From Brassica napus (Eukaryota > Streptophyta > Magnoliopsida > Brassicales > Brassicaceae), in NCBI RefSeq assembly GCF_020379485.1, contig NC_063446.1, positions 18,115,525 to 18,179,524 of the forward strand: a stretch of 64,000 nucleotides of DNA, read 5' to 3'. The position numbers and the translations under genes were made by a program. Below the pieces are notes generated by a model, which saw only the letters and a list, made by a program, of their open reading frames with translations, ran no database searches and had not been told where the DNA came from. Positions 1 through 11,959 of the stretch are shown here, one piece after another (position 1 is the stretch's first letter; each line of letters begins with the position of its first letter).

Positions 1-1300
1 GGGTACAGAAGGTGTTGTATATAAATGGAATAGTACAGATGTCTGTCCGTATAGTATAGTAATTGTGAGATTGTTGATGAAATTTTCTATGTTGATGGCG
101 AAGAATTGTAGAGTTTCAAAGACTCTTATGGTGAGAGACAAGACTTTTGCAGTGGCGATCACCTCTATCTCTATAATCGAAACCAAAATATTTATTTATG
201 CATATATAATAGAAATGTAAAACAATATGTATTTTCATATTTTGTTACTATACTATTCTATCATGTTCCATTCTATTTGACAGTTACTAAAAAGTAATTT
301 TTTTTTGTTTATAAATATAGTTTGTATTTTTCTTAAGTTCTAACTATGGCTACATGTTTTTGAATCTGTGAAAAACATATTATGATTGACATTGTATAAT
401 TTAATATTACATATATAGTATTATGTATTTTTTAGATTTTGATATGTGGGTTTAGGGTTTATACTTGGGTTAGGGTTTAGTAATTAGAGTTTAGGGTTTA
501 GTCTTTAAAAGCTGAGATGGTATGGTTAGGGTCATCGTTAACTTCTTTCCATGCAATTATATACATTTTATAATTTTACCAATATGTATTGTGTTATTTA
601 TTTTGTTTCATTCTATTTGGATTTAGAAATTATATTTGGGTTTAAGGTTTAGGGTTTAGTCAATACAACTTTGTGTGAGATCTTTTATGCATAATCTATT
701 TGAAATAGAATATGAAAAATTATATGTTCAAACTATTCTATTTTAGATGAAATCTATTGACAAACTATTCTACTTGAGATGAAATTGCAACGAATGCGCT
801 ACCGTTCTTCATCATCGTAATGTTTGAAATATAAAAAGTTCATTTCTATATAAAATACAATGGATTACTCTGTTATAACCATGTTTCCAGAGGTTATCAT
901 TTGAGAAGTATTGAGTACTTACAACACATATATCTTGGCCTGTAATACGTGAACTATGCTATTTATCTATATGGAATAACAATTTCAATAACATCAAATA
1001 TCCATTACGTTTACGTATGTTCTGTTACACAGACAAATATTATTCTCTAATGTCGATGCATATTCTTTCATCATGTGTTAAATATATATCTGATGTACGC
1101 CTTCAGTACAGTTCTGTGAGTGTTAATAAGCCACAAAAAAATAACCACGTCATCTACTTTAGACAATGCAACTCGAAACTTGTTGCTGGAAAGCGTATAA
1201 CCGGTTAGATTGGGTGCAAAAAGACTGACATTTAATTAAGTCAAAATCATGACTACTTACTTAATTTGACACTCATATATGGCTATCTCGCCAATAAGCC
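1..1300. other. AT-rich intergenic DNA
   Basis: No coding region is supported. The stretch carries repeated 'attctattt'-like words that recur near 32.5-33.2 kb and 43.2-43.9 kb, which suggests one dispersed repeat family. The only ORF here, 63 codons at 1017-1208, has no recognisable domain. Confidence 0.6.
448..660 (+). repeat. Telomere-like TTTAGGG tracts
   Basis: Degenerate copies of the plant telomere unit TTTAGGG and variants (TTAGGG, TTAGAG) cluster at 448-500 and again at about 638-660. Similar short tracts occur at 17990-18030 and 44720-44770. Such tracts are common inside plant chromosomes, so this does not imply a chromosome end. Confidence 0.6.
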
Positions 1301-1314
1301 ATTTCTTTAAGCCA

Positions 1315-1640
1315 AATCCTGCAACATTTTGCGAAACAATATTTACAAAACTAAATTCGACAACGATATGATGTACAAAATAACTTTTGTAAAATTAAAC
1401 TCCACAATATTTTATGAAACAATTTTCGTAGAATTAAATTTGACAAACTAAAAAACAGGTTTTGTAAGATTAATTTCGACAACTTTTTATAAAAATTAAT
1501 TTCGACAATATTTTACGAAACATATTTCATAAAATTAAATTTGATAATATTTTATGAAACAATTTCGTAGGATAATGTGATAACGTTTTACGAAACAACT
1601 TACAAAATTAAAATCAAAACAATTTATCAACCTTTAGAAA
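1315..1640. repeat. Degenerate array of TTTTACGAAA/TTTCGTAAAA palindromic units
   Basis: A loosely periodic array in which TTTTACGAAAC and its reverse complement form (TTTCGTAAAAT) alternate, joined by 'aattaaattcgacaat'. Unit length is roughly 40-50 bp and copies are diverged. The same words return at 2240-2700. No ORF is supported. Confidence 0.6.
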
Positions 1641-1703
1641 ATTATACAAAGTCATCCAAAGACGTTAATTAGAGGACTGAAGAAACGAGAGGAGCCAACA
1701 AAA

Positions 1704-1705
<2 letters not shown>

Positions 1706-1751
<46 letters not shown>
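1706..1751. repeat. (CT)n microsatellite
   Basis: An uninterrupted CT dinucleotide run of 23 copies. It separates the palindromic-unit array on its left from the 'cgcccacttcccgag' minisatellite on its right. Confidence 0.95.
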
Positions 1752-1753
<2 letters not shown>

Positions 1754-1759
1754 TTTCTG

Positions 1760-1945
1760 ACCTCGCCCACCTGTGAAGGTGAAGTAGTCACCCACTTCCC
1801 GAGCTCCTAAGGACATCGCCCACTTCCCGAGCTCTCAAGGACATCTCCCACTTCTCCTTCCTCTAGCCATCGTTGTCCACTTCCCATTAGCTAGGATTTG
1901 TCGCCTATTTCTCAGGCTCCTAAAGACATTGCCCACTTCACTCTC
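1760..1945. repeat. Minisatellite with CGCCCACTTCCCGAG core
   Basis: Repeats of about 31 bp built on 'acatcgcccacttcccgag' followed by 'ctcctaagg' or 'ctctcaagg'. The 'acatcgcccact' core also appears in the array at 2785-2960, so both blocks look like copies of one composite element. Confidence 0.6.
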
Positions 1946-2239
1946 TTCGCTTGGTTTTGATTCTTACATTCCATTGATACGAAAAATGTAATCAAGTTTT
2001 ACAATAATCTGCCATGAAGAGTCGAAACAACTACCCATAAATATTCGAAAAAGTTTTTGATAATATATGAAGCGTACTTGATAATTTTCGTAAAACGAAT
2101 GGTACAAAGAAAACTAAAACTAAAACTTGGATCGAAGGATTGCAATCTCTTCCTCTCTTCGATGTTTTCGTCAAAGTTTCGTTGACAACTGAATCACACA
2201 AGAATTTGGATTGAGCTTTACAAAGTTCCGCTATATTGA

Positions 2240-2700
2240 CTCGAAAACAACTATTATTAAACGCCTTTTAAGTTTTTGATGAAATACAAAGTACGAAAAA
2301 CACTATTTTGGAAGGTTTTTACGAAAAAAACACTAAAACTGAACAGTTTACGATTATTTTTTTTTCGTAAAACTAACTTTGAAAATTTTAATGGAACCTA
2401 TTTTCTAAAAAACAAAACATTTTTTTTTACAAAAAAAAAATTCCTTAGAACTAGCTTGGAATGTTTTTGGGGAACATCTTTCATAAAAATTTTTAAAAAA
2501 ACAGTTTCACAAAATAAACGTCCATAAAAATAACTTCAGAAAGCTTTTTATCAGCATCTTTCAAAACAAAACAGAACAAATTTTACGAAACAAAATTAAT
2601 TCTGTAAAATTAACTTCGGAATTTTTTTTTGTGAAACATATTTCGTAAATCAAAACAAACAGTTTTTTACGAAAAAACTTTTGTAAAATCAATGTAACTC
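2240..2700. repeat. Second array of TTTTACGAAA/TTTCGTAAAA units
   Basis: A longer and more diverged version of the array at 1315-1640, with poly-A and poly-T runs. The ORFs here come from low-complexity Phe/Lys codons and are not considered genes. Confidence 0.5.
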
Positions 2701-2784
2701 AACGATTTACGAAAAAAATCTTGGGGAAGGCACATGACACTAGAACGAAAAAGACAGGAGAAGAGCTGAGTGTGACTAATCGCC

Positions 2785-2965
2785 TACACTCTCTATCCTC
2801 CTCCACATCACCCAATCCCCTCTCCTCCTGCACATCGCCCACTCTCTGTCCTCCTCCACATCGCCCACTCTCTGTCCTCTTCCACGTCGCACACTTCCTA
2901 TCCCGAAAGAACGTAACCCACTTTTTTCTCTCCTTAAAGGATGCCAAACACTTCTTCCTTCCACT
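2785..2965. repeat. Minisatellite, about 26 bp unit (ctctgtcctcctccacatcgccca)
   Basis: Four or more tandem copies sharing 'tcctccacatcgccca'. The repeats create overlapping Ser/Pro-rich and Arg/Glu-rich ORFs on both strands. These are artefacts of the repeat and not genes. Confidence 0.7.
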
Positions 2966-4500
2966 CATAGACTTTACTTGCTTCTCCATGCACTGTTTTC
3001 TCGTCTATATCTCGTCTAAAACTTTCTTTGTTTCTTCACAATTTAAGATATGGTTAAGATATTTTGTAGAAAAAGTGAGAAATCCTCTGTTTCCACAAAA
3101 GTAACCAATTGAGTGAAAAATAGTTAAACGTAAATTCCGTATATGTTTTGACAAAATGATTTTTCTCATTACTGTAAACTAACAGCATAAAAACGCAACT
3201 TGGACCAGAACGATAATATTTTCAGGAAAAGTAAAAAAAACTCCTAATTCGTAAAGCAATCCGAAACAGCCTAAGACAGGAAAATGGCCTGGACAACTTA
3301 ACTCATAAAGAAGCTCAAACCAGTCACGGTCTACTTTGTTTGGAGAAATATCAAGAAAAATTGGATAGATAATAGATATGAATCTTCAGAAAAATGGGAA
3401 GATGGCCAACCTTGGGATACATATATAAACAAGGATCGAGACAGAGAAGATGGGACATTGATCAAAAAGTTCTTAGACCCTCCGCATCTGTATTTATATT
3501 TAGAGAACCTAGTTCTAGGTGTTTTTATTATATCAAACCTAAGTTAGAGGTTTTTCCATTGTTTTGTCGCTATAATGCTTGTATCCAATTTACTAGGAAA
3601 ACTTCGCAAAAGAAGTTTGATCTCTTGTACACAACTCTTTTTAAACGAACTCTGTTCGGCTTGTTCCTAGAAAAGGGTATGTAGGCAGCCTTTTATAAGG
3701 CTCAATTCAAAATATATGAAACTCTTTTACGTGTTTTTCACCTTTTTGATCTGTATGTTTTGTCGTGATTATCGCAGAAACTCTGGTTCCCCGAAAAATA
3801 CATTTTTTATTACAAATTTTAATTGTGCGAGTTTCAGATCCCACAGTGATGGCGGTGATAATGCATCATTGAGGAAGGCCGAGATGGCCAAAATGGCACC
3901 TCTAATTCTCTTTTAGACAAAGCAACTAGGTTTTGAAGAAAGGGGGGAGGTGGACGCTTATACACATATACACACACAAAAAGAATGGGCTTTTAATGGA
4001 CCATGGTTTTAGTCACTATAAAACGTTTCGCTAATAGGAATTCTTCCTCTGATTCAAATCTTGACCCTCTGTTTGGTATGATCCTCTAAAATTCATGGAT
4101 AGTTTATCCTCATTTGAGACTCGGTCTCCCATGTTTCCTATTGTATCCAAACTATTTCCCAACAAACCGTTACCATTTAAGACGGGTGTTACATGTGGAG
4201 AGGCTTATAATTGATTTTGCGACATATATTTCCCAAGTGAACTTATCTAAGAAAAACGAAAGGGTTAAGTATGCTTGAAGTAAAGTAGTGAAATGATGAG
4301 TGCTTATTGGTAAATGATTCGATATACCACATGATTGAGGTCAAAACATGTGGAAAGATTACACTGTACTTGTAGGATCAGTAAAGAAATCTTTTGAGAT
4401 TTCTAAAACTTAACGCAATAACCGTCACATGGTGTGGAGCATACATACCGAGTCACCAGATGTGAAGATCCATTGTTTTTTTTTTGGCAACGAACAACTA
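2966..4500. other. Intergenic DNA, no supported feature
   Basis: Short ORFs at 3394-3684 and 3716-3916 show no recognisable domain, splice pattern or signal. Nothing else is seen here. Confidence 0.5.
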
Positions 4501-4509
4501 TTATATTAC

Positions 4510-4965
4510 TCAAACTTGAGGTGGTCTGGGTAACCAGACCGGAATAGAACAACCAACAAAACAAAGTTCTCTATAGAAAGACCTCGCAGTCCTAGCTAAA
4601 GAATTTGAAATATGATTTTGCGCTCGTGGAATATAAATGATCTTGAAGTCCGGGAAGCATATTTGCAGAGTCTCTATCCTCTCCAATTTTGTACCAAAAC
4701 TTGGCCAAGCATGAGGCTCCTTAATCATGGTGATTAAATCATTGCAATCCATCCCGAAGCTCTGACATGTCGAATGCTGAAGCATACTCTCGATCGCCTA
4801 TCGCAGTGCTTCCACTTCTAAATGTAAGGCAGACTCTTGTCGTGGAAAATTTTGTGTCTCCATAAGTTGAACCTTTTCTAAGCTGTTCATCCAAATCCAT
4901 CTACACCCGCTGAACTGAGTGGTGGATGTCCATGATGCATCTATCATGCAAATATTACCCACGCT
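4510..4965 (-). pseudogene. LINE-type RNase H (RVT_3) domain fragment
   Basis: A minus-strand fragment of the RNase H-like domain found at the 3' end of plant L1-type non-LTR retroelements. It opens with the typical MIDASWTSTTQFSG block (Asp near the start of the fold), passes through ESALHLEVEALR (the Glu-containing helix) and ends with FKIIYIPRAQNHISNSLART and the family tail WLPRPPQV. The two pieces are in the same frame and are separated by a single TAG at 4798-4800, where family members have Trp. The upstream reverse transcriptase is absent, so this is a 3' remnant. Identification is from recognised motifs. Confidence 0.75.
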
Positions 4966-5046
4966 TAAATTTTTGATGTCCATTGTTACAAAGTATATTC
5001 TATTCTTTTTGAATTTTACAAAATATCTTTTGAACATATTTGACAT

Positions 5047-5879
5047 AGCTTATTTAGTTATACTAGTTTTTCTGTCAACACATAGTTATGTTATTTCCTA
5101 TGCAGTTAAAAAAATGAATATCTTTTTTATAAAACAGATTTTGATTTCCTTAACAAGTCATTTAACCAATATCTTTCTCTTTTTTAGAGAGAGAAGTTCT
5201 CACTCATCTCTATCGTGTTCCGAACTTTAATTTTTTAGAGGATATGAGATTATTAAATCTTTTTGTTGTAACATAATTTGATAAATCGATCAATTTATCA
5301 TTTATGCCCTTCGGATTTTTCCTTCCGTCGTCTTAACGATCTTTTTTTTTCTTTCAATCTTAAATCGGATCTGTTCTTCAAGTTTCTTCTTGTTATGTCT
5401 AATTTAGGATTGACGCTAATAAAGGTTTCGATGGAGATTGCAGAGTAGCTCTCTTTAACTTCATATCAATTCCAGCCAATTTCCTCTTAGTTGGAAACAA
5501 TTATTCTTGAGTGGGTAATGTTATGATTGCCAAACTTTCAATCTTTAATGGACGGAAAGATCTCCAGCTTGAATATACCAGAGACGTCAAGGCATTACAT
5601 TCAGATACTTGATGAAGATTGAAAAAATAGAAGAAGGTGATCAAAGGGAAGCTACTCGATTTGGTATCAGAGATTGAAGCACGGTTGCCCTTATCGACGG
5701 GACACCAACCTTTGTATGACAGAGATAAGAGATAACATGGAAGCGATTTCGTAAGGACTGCGGTGGTGAAGCTTCTTGACAACCAAATCTGCCGCCTCAT
5801 GCATGAAGAACATGTGTAACACACTTGTTTCGTGACATGAGGTGAATACAAATCGTTTCCCAAACGATTTTATTTAATA
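5047..5879. other. Intergenic DNA
   Basis: No gene supported. A minus ORF of 120 codons at 5501-5863 has no recognisable fold. A primer-site-like word (TTGGTATCAGAG) at about 5669 has no LTR beside it. Confidence 0.4.
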
Positions 5880-6127
5880 CTCTATCTGTTTCAAAATACA
5901 TGAAGTTTTAAGATTGTTCACAACTATTAAGAAACTTGTTTTTTATCTTAAAAATATCATTAAAATATAAATTAAAAGTTATTCTACCAATCACAAAACA
6001 GACTACAAAATATCATTGGTACACAGTTTTTGATAAATTGAAAAAAACGCATTGATATAAAAAAACATTATCTATTTTGATATATCAAAAACTCTCTAAA
6101 ATATCATCTATTTTAAAACAGACGGAG
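5880..6127. mobile_element. Stowaway-like MITE (copy 1), TA target site
   Basis: Terminal inverted repeats CTCTATCTGTTTCAAAATA (left) and the complement of TATTTTAAAACAGACGGAG (right), flanked on both sides by TA (5878-5879 and 6128-6129). It is 248 bp long with an AT-rich interior and no ORF. The ends fit Tc1/mariner-derived Stowaway elements (CTCCCTCYGTTTCA type). A second element at 40566-40813 has exactly the same length. Confidence 0.85.
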
Positions 6128-6528
6128 TATTTAAGTCTTGTTTTGTTGAGCTTTGTTTCGTAAGCCTGATACCATGTAATTTCCCTTTGGGCTTGGTAAT
6201 AGAATGTTTGCCGACAAGAAAATAAAAAGCACACTTTAAATTCATACTTTTTTTACCAGTGAAGCAATTGGCTGAGGTTGGGTGGATGACAAAGACACGT
6301 CTCCTAACTCGACAAATACACTGTCGGTGGGAGGCATATTTTATATTTGATTCTATTTCGACGTTATGGTGGGCTCTATATTCATTGAATTAATAAACAT
6401 TGTCGAGGGGAATTACGTAAAACACACATATACTTAAAAATGAAATCTTACCTCAAATTTCATTTCTTTTATTATTTACCGATGTTCCCTGTTAGAACTT
6501 TAAAAAAAAAAAAAATTAATAGATAAAT
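6128..6528. other. Intergenic DNA
   Basis: No coding or RNA gene recognised. It ends in a poly-A run just before the Helitron. Confidence 0.4.
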
Positions 6529-7551
6529 TCTTATATATTAAAACAGAAGTCACAATCTTGATTCATGTGTGATTTTTTTAAAAAATGATTCTCACTAAAA
6601 ATCAGTTATCATTCATTTATTACTAATAATATGGATTAATAACATATCATTCCTAATATAACATCGACTCCTAAAAGTCCGGATTGGTTAACAAATTCAC
6701 ATTGATTCATGTGTGATATTTTTATTTGGATCATCATTTAAATTTTTTATTAAATATATTTCCTTAATGATAATATGTAATCTTTTAACTACTTAAATAA
6801 TAATATAATTTGATATCTTTTAATTTAAAATATAAATATATATTTAATTTTCTTAACAAATGTGTTGAAAAACATTATAACAATATCTTAATTATCAAAA
6901 ATTGTATATAAATATTTTCACTAATTTTTTAATTAGTAACGAAATTAATGTTATTATACATTAATATATATATATACTCAGTTATTTTTATAAAATGAAA
7001 AAATTATATCAAATTTGACTATTTTATAGTTATATCTATCATTTTAAAATAAAACATTGTATTTAACTAAATATGATAAAATTATTTTAAACTGATAAAT
7101 TAATATATTTTATTTTCACAAACATTAAAAATTTATGCTAGAAATATAATATGTTGGTAGAACGGGTTAACATTAGTAAATTAGATAATTCATGTATAAA
7201 ATTAACTTATCTTAAACTTTTATATATATATATATATATAGTTATTATCTTAAATGAATAAACATAAAAAAATATTGATAAAGAAAATCTAGCGCTTTGA
7301 ATTACGGATCAGGATCATAATAATTGAATAATAATAATTTTAAAATATAGATAATAAAAAATACCAAATATATGTGATGATTTGAAATAATCAATTAACT
7401 TACAGCATGAAAACTATCAAATTGTTATATTTAAAATAATTATATATAAAAATTTAAATATATAAGTAACTTTAAAAATATATTCTAATTATGTAAAATA
7501 TATATAAACATGAAAATTAATACCCGCACGGTTGTGCGGGTCCAAATCTAG
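6529..7551 (+). mobile_element. Non-autonomous Helitron (ATREP-like)
   Basis: The 3' end has the diagnostic hairpin CCCGCACGGTTGTGCGGG (7523-7540), a 7-bp stem with a GGTT loop. It is followed by 'tccaaat' and the terminal CTAG (7548-7551), with T next in the flank. The 5' end reads TCTTATATATTAAAACAGA, as in Arabidopsis ATREP Helitrons, although the base before it is T and not the expected A, so the start may be off by one or two bases. The interior is AT-rich with no helicase, hence non-autonomous. Confidence 0.75.
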
Positions 7552-8095
7552 TAATCTATTAAAACTGTATGTAATATTACTCAAACTAGATGTAGAAGGT
7601 CAACATAAATGATTATTGAAGAATAGGGGTTATAATCCAAAATCTATCTGATTTAATTGTACGGAATAAATGAATTATAATTTGGATTATAATAAAAAGC
7701 TTATTGGTTAAGAAATATTAATAAGAAAAAAAAATTAATACCTAAACAATTAGAAAAATTCGGTAAATGTGTTAGTTGATCAAAATACGCATATATCTTC
7801 AAGTATCTACTAAATATGATATATGGTTATAAACTTTTGTAAGTTTTAGATATTTTGAGTTGAGATATATAATTAGCCCAATACTCATTTAATATCAACT
7901 GTTCTGGGCTAATTAAGATGGACTTCTGAATACAACATGTGTGTTTATCAAGCTTCCGCATGCTAAACAATTAGTTAAATGGCGTTCACAATTCTCAGCA
8001 CAGCTCCTACAAACGAAAACCAAAGAAAAATCTTCTATTTCTCTTTTGTGAATACCTAATTCAATTAACGGTGGATTCAACATATTCCGGTCCAA
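7552..8095. other. Intergenic DNA
   Basis: AT-rich. It holds one Cys-rich 60-codon minus ORF (7913-8095) that is too short and incomplete to call. Confidence 0.4.
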
Positions 8096-8099
8096 GCAT

Positions 8100-8950
8100 A
8101 CAGAAGTCGTCTAGAATGTGATTCTCTTCAACTCTCATTGACTCGATTCATCTCTGACGAAGCTCGTATCAAGTACAATGATCTTTGCATGAGATGATTT
8201 CTAGCTCAAGGTATCATGTCAACAACAGAGGCTAATCTTCACGAAATTCGTGAAATCATAGCTAGTGTTGATTGGATGAACACGGTGACGAATCTTAGAG
8301 CATTCTCTCCTAGAATAGTTAGAGATGTATTGCAAATTTGTTTGGATATGGTAATGGAGTCATGATTAGAGGTGACACGTTTGAGCTTTCTTCCATTTTA
8401 ATAAAAAGTGTGTTTGGGACTCCGAATATTGATCATGATCATGTGTGGAAATTATAAAATTTAGATCAGACTGTTGCGTATTTGACCGTATGTCATAAGC
8501 ATAGATGGGAAAGTTTTCGTCTTGGTGATCTTAGTCCAATATATCATGTTTTGTAATATATATGCATGACAAATTGGATTCCAGGTACAAATGTTATGTA
8601 CCTTGTGAAAAAACATCTCCGGTTTTAATATGCACTTGTTCAGAATAAGCCAATAGATTTTGGTCGTTTAGTATACAATCAAATAATGGATATGTCAAGA
8701 CAATCAAATGGACGGCAACCAATTGGATTTCCTAACCTGATTCATCTGGTCCTTTCTCAACAATGTGCGATATGACCACTTGTAAGAGATGAGGAGTTAA
8801 TTGGTAGACCAATGTATTTGTGGAGAATTCGGGAAGCTTCTGTTACACGTGATGTTTCACCTCAGCAGGTGATGTATCACAACATTGATCAAGCTATCGC
8901 AAAGTTGCTTATCGTCCACATGAGCACGATTTTAGGATTAAATTTTTGAT
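8100..8950 (+). pseudogene. Decayed retroelement ORF (putative plant transposon protein / Athila ORF1-like)
   Basis: One plus-strand frame can be followed for about 850 bp through at least six in-frame stops. It contains words such as ARIKYNDLC, EIREIIASVDW, VMIRGDTFELSS and ELIGRPMYLWRI. The order (RY..L motif, then 'RG..F..S...I...G.PN', then a stretch before a putative L..R) resembles the ORF found near Athila-type Ty3 elements and annotated as 'putative plant transposon protein'. No LTR was found beside it. The family assignment is tentative; the loss of coding capacity is clear. Confidence 0.4.
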
Positions 8951-10080
8951 TCAAGGAGACATCATATGCTTCAATTCCATTATCACAACTCTTTCAACTC
9001 CGCAATCAGAGGTTTAAGGAAGATATCTAGACTAGCTAGCGGGTGATTTGGCCTAGAATTCAAAATTGTGAGAAACAAGTACTTTGTATTCATGCACATA
9101 CTACGGGGTATATTATATGAAGTCAACATCACTGGCCATAACGAATGATTATTAGACATCCCAAATGGATTTAAATCCATCTATACATAAACCAAGATAA
9201 ACATTACGAGGTTCTTCAGCAAAACGGGATGTAAATCTTGAAACTGTTTCCACGAGCCGCACTTGACGATAACATATTTAACCCGGATCCAACGACACCC
9301 GGCCCGAGGATCCGGATGCCCAGGCTTAGTATGGAAAGCCTAAATTGCACATCAACCTTTCTGTCTCGTAATGTGAGCTGGTTGATTGGTTTCCAGCTGG
9401 TAAATAGTATGTCAACATTTGACATAACGAACCTACACACTTTTCACTGATTTTTTAATCTTCCTTAGTTTGCAGGACTCAGAGAGCTAAGGATAACTGT
9501 GAGTGACCTTCATGACAGCCATCATACAAATGATTTTTCGCTCCTTCTAACAATTCGTAGAATATCTTTGAATGGTTGCATATCGGATCTACTACATTTT
9601 CATAACTACCATCTTACTGATAGTTATGATAACTCACATTATCACCAAATGCATCATTCATCATTTCTACATATCTACTCTACAATATCACTTAAATGTG
9701 TCAGATCAACATAACTCGTTCCTAATGCCATGTCGACCTCTATCCATGTTTGCACCAAACATAATAGTCTTGCATAAATCTTTTAATATATATATGTTTC
9801 AAAATTCATTACCCCGAGAAAAATTTATCGTTTTTGCAAACACTGCAAGGAAAAAAGAACTGACTATTTTCTCTGCGCTAAAGGCTGACTATTTGCAAAC
9901 GTCATAAATTGCTCTACCCCTGCTTTTAACTCTCCCGAGAAGTTTCTCGTTTCTTCACGATCCTCTTGTACATCCAATCTCGGAAATTAGTATAGTTTGT
10001 AATTTCCCGCCATTATATCAGGTCACAATTTTTTTTTTCTTTTTTGTTCTTCCACGACTGATGACGATATAAGAAAGGTG
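8951..10080. other. Intergenic or element-derived DNA
   Basis: Several short ORFs on both strands (for example 9238-9450 and 9572-9907) lack recognisable domains. The stretch may be the remainder of the decayed retroelement to the left, but I cannot show this. Confidence 0.35.
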
Positions 10081-10084
10081 ACAA

Positions 10085-11406
10085 TTTCTTCTATATATAA
10101 AATATTTACCGATGGTTTTTCTACTTATTTACGACTGATTTTAAGACTAATATAATCAGTCGTAAAAACCGGTATACCAACTTAAGAACGACTTGTACGT
10201 GTTTTGTACCCGTATTCTGCGACTTCGAAGCAACGATTTCACTATTGATTTTGCGACTAATATAATTATTAGTAAAAAAACAGGTACACCAACATTAGAG
10301 TGATTTCCACGTGTTTTATACCTTGTTCGGAAACTCGCTAGGCGCTACGCGTGCGGCACACACGGGCCTAGCAATTTATTGGAAAAGCAGGAAAAAATCG
10401 GAGAGTACGCGGGGCGAAAATTTTTGTACTTTTATATGTAAAATATCACATTTTAAACATATAATACAAAAATTTATATAATAAATATTTATTAAAGTCA
10501 TACATTTTATACATATAATACACAATTTATACGTAAAATACAAAAAAAATGTATAATACGTGTTTATGAAGAATACATTAGTACTAAAAGTTATAGATTT
10601 ATAAATAATACCAATTAGATCACAGAATATAATTGTACTTCTTTTAGTTCACATCCATTACAAATAGTTTAATATATTTTAACTATATTTATCTCTAAAT
10701 TATCAAAATTAAAATAATTTTACAATAATTTATATAATATAATTTTTAATATAAAATAATACATGCAAAACATAATAATTAAGTGTATGAAAAAATATAA
10801 TTAGAATTAATTGTATAATTGGGGCTTATGGTTGATTGGGCTTGTGAGAAATAAAGAAATAAATAAAATAAAAATGTTGGAGCACGTGGTTTTCTTTTTC
10901 GTTTGCTAATCATCCAACCCAGCCATCGAAAAGGTCTGAAATCACCATCGTTTACACGCCGGGTTCTCCACTTCCACGGTCCAGACGGACACAAATCGGA
11001 CCACTGCGTAACATCACCGATATGCATGAACTCGCCACGCTCCATCTCTGATTACCGTTTTCTCGGCCGTGTAATCGGTGATGCGGCCGAGTTTTAGAAC
11101 AAGGGTTTTATATCCGTTTGTTGCGACTACAAATAACCTGTTTTACCACCAAATCATACGGTCGTTAAACGGTCGCTAAATTTGCGACTGATAATTGACC
11201 CGTTTACTGACCTCAAATAAGTACCAAATAGTCGTAAATTCGAGACCAATTTGCAACGTTTTTTCGTAGTCGCAAATTAGCTACTAAATAGCGACTTATT
11301 TTGTGTCGTAAATCAGTCGCTAATCCGTCGGTAAACAGTCGCCACTTTTAGCGACTGCGTTAGTAGTTGCCAAAATCAGTCGGAAAATACATGTTTTGTT
11401 GTAGTG
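10085..11406. mobile_element. CACTA-like element with one clear end
   Basis: The right end reads 'tgttttgttgtagtg' (11392-11406), the complement of CACTACAACAAAACA, a CACTA/EnSpm-type terminus. Inside it lie many short GCGACTG, TCGCAAA and GTCGTAAA words in both orientations (11100-11400), typical of subterminal repeats. The same words return at 10120-10300, including the palindrome 'tttacgactgattttaag' with its partner 'cagtcgtaaaa'. No matching CACTA start was found on the left, so that side is decayed or truncated. The middle (10320-11090) is GC-richer with no transposase. Confidence 0.55.
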
Positions 11407-11848
11407 GAAAACACCAATTGATACTTATAATTTATATATACAAAATACTTAAATCAGGATAAAATTTAATATTTTAATTTTAGAATTGACCTAATTATAT
11501 ATTCACTGTACACGCCAAACTATAATAAGAAAATTTAATATCATTTACGTTTTGTGAGCAAAACGGAAGAATATCTTAATTTTAATGAATGTAATCGCAA
11601 ATGAATAATTATAAATGCTAAGTTCTAATTATGAAAAGAAAGAAATCAAATCATGAATTTTGTTGTGTGTAAAATGTACTTTTATCACTTTAACATATGT
11701 CACTTTTATCAACATATATTTTTTATCAACTTTACATATCTCGGTTTAATCAACTTAAGATATATTACTTTTTAGTAAAAAAAAGTATTTTAAAATGATA
11801 TTATCCATGAACTAAATTGTCAATTCCAAGCGTACTCCAGAAATACAT
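11407..11848. other. AT-rich upstream region of the defensin-like gene
   Basis: No ORF or repeat is supported. It contains the presumed promoter of the downstream gene. Confidence 0.4.
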
Positions 11849-11855
11849 TATATAA
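11849..11855 (+). promoter_or_regulatory. Candidate TATA box
   Basis: TATATAA lies 105 bp before the ATG of the defensin-like gene, within the usual range for a plant TATA box with a short 5' leader. It is a prediction from position and sequence only. Confidence 0.45.
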
Positions 11856-11959
11856 GCATTTGAGCAACGATGTATATATTATTCAAATTTTATCAAAACA
11901 TATTTACAAGCCGTAAACCATTCCTCATATCACAAAACTTTCAGGCAAAAAAGAAAAAC

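Noticed and set aside
2699..3104. Overlapping ORFs on both strands, Ser/Pro-rich and Arg/Glu-rich
   Set aside because: Generated by the 26-bp minisatellite; no domain or splice support.
5655..5690. TTGGTATCAGAG resembling a Copia tRNA-Met primer site
   Set aside because: No LTR end before it, no gag or polypurine tract nearby; probably chance.
7913..8095. 60-codon minus ORF with CRSC and CLAC, like the end of a RING finger
   Set aside because: Only half of a possible zinc site, no upstream exon with the other ligands, and next to a decayed retroelement.
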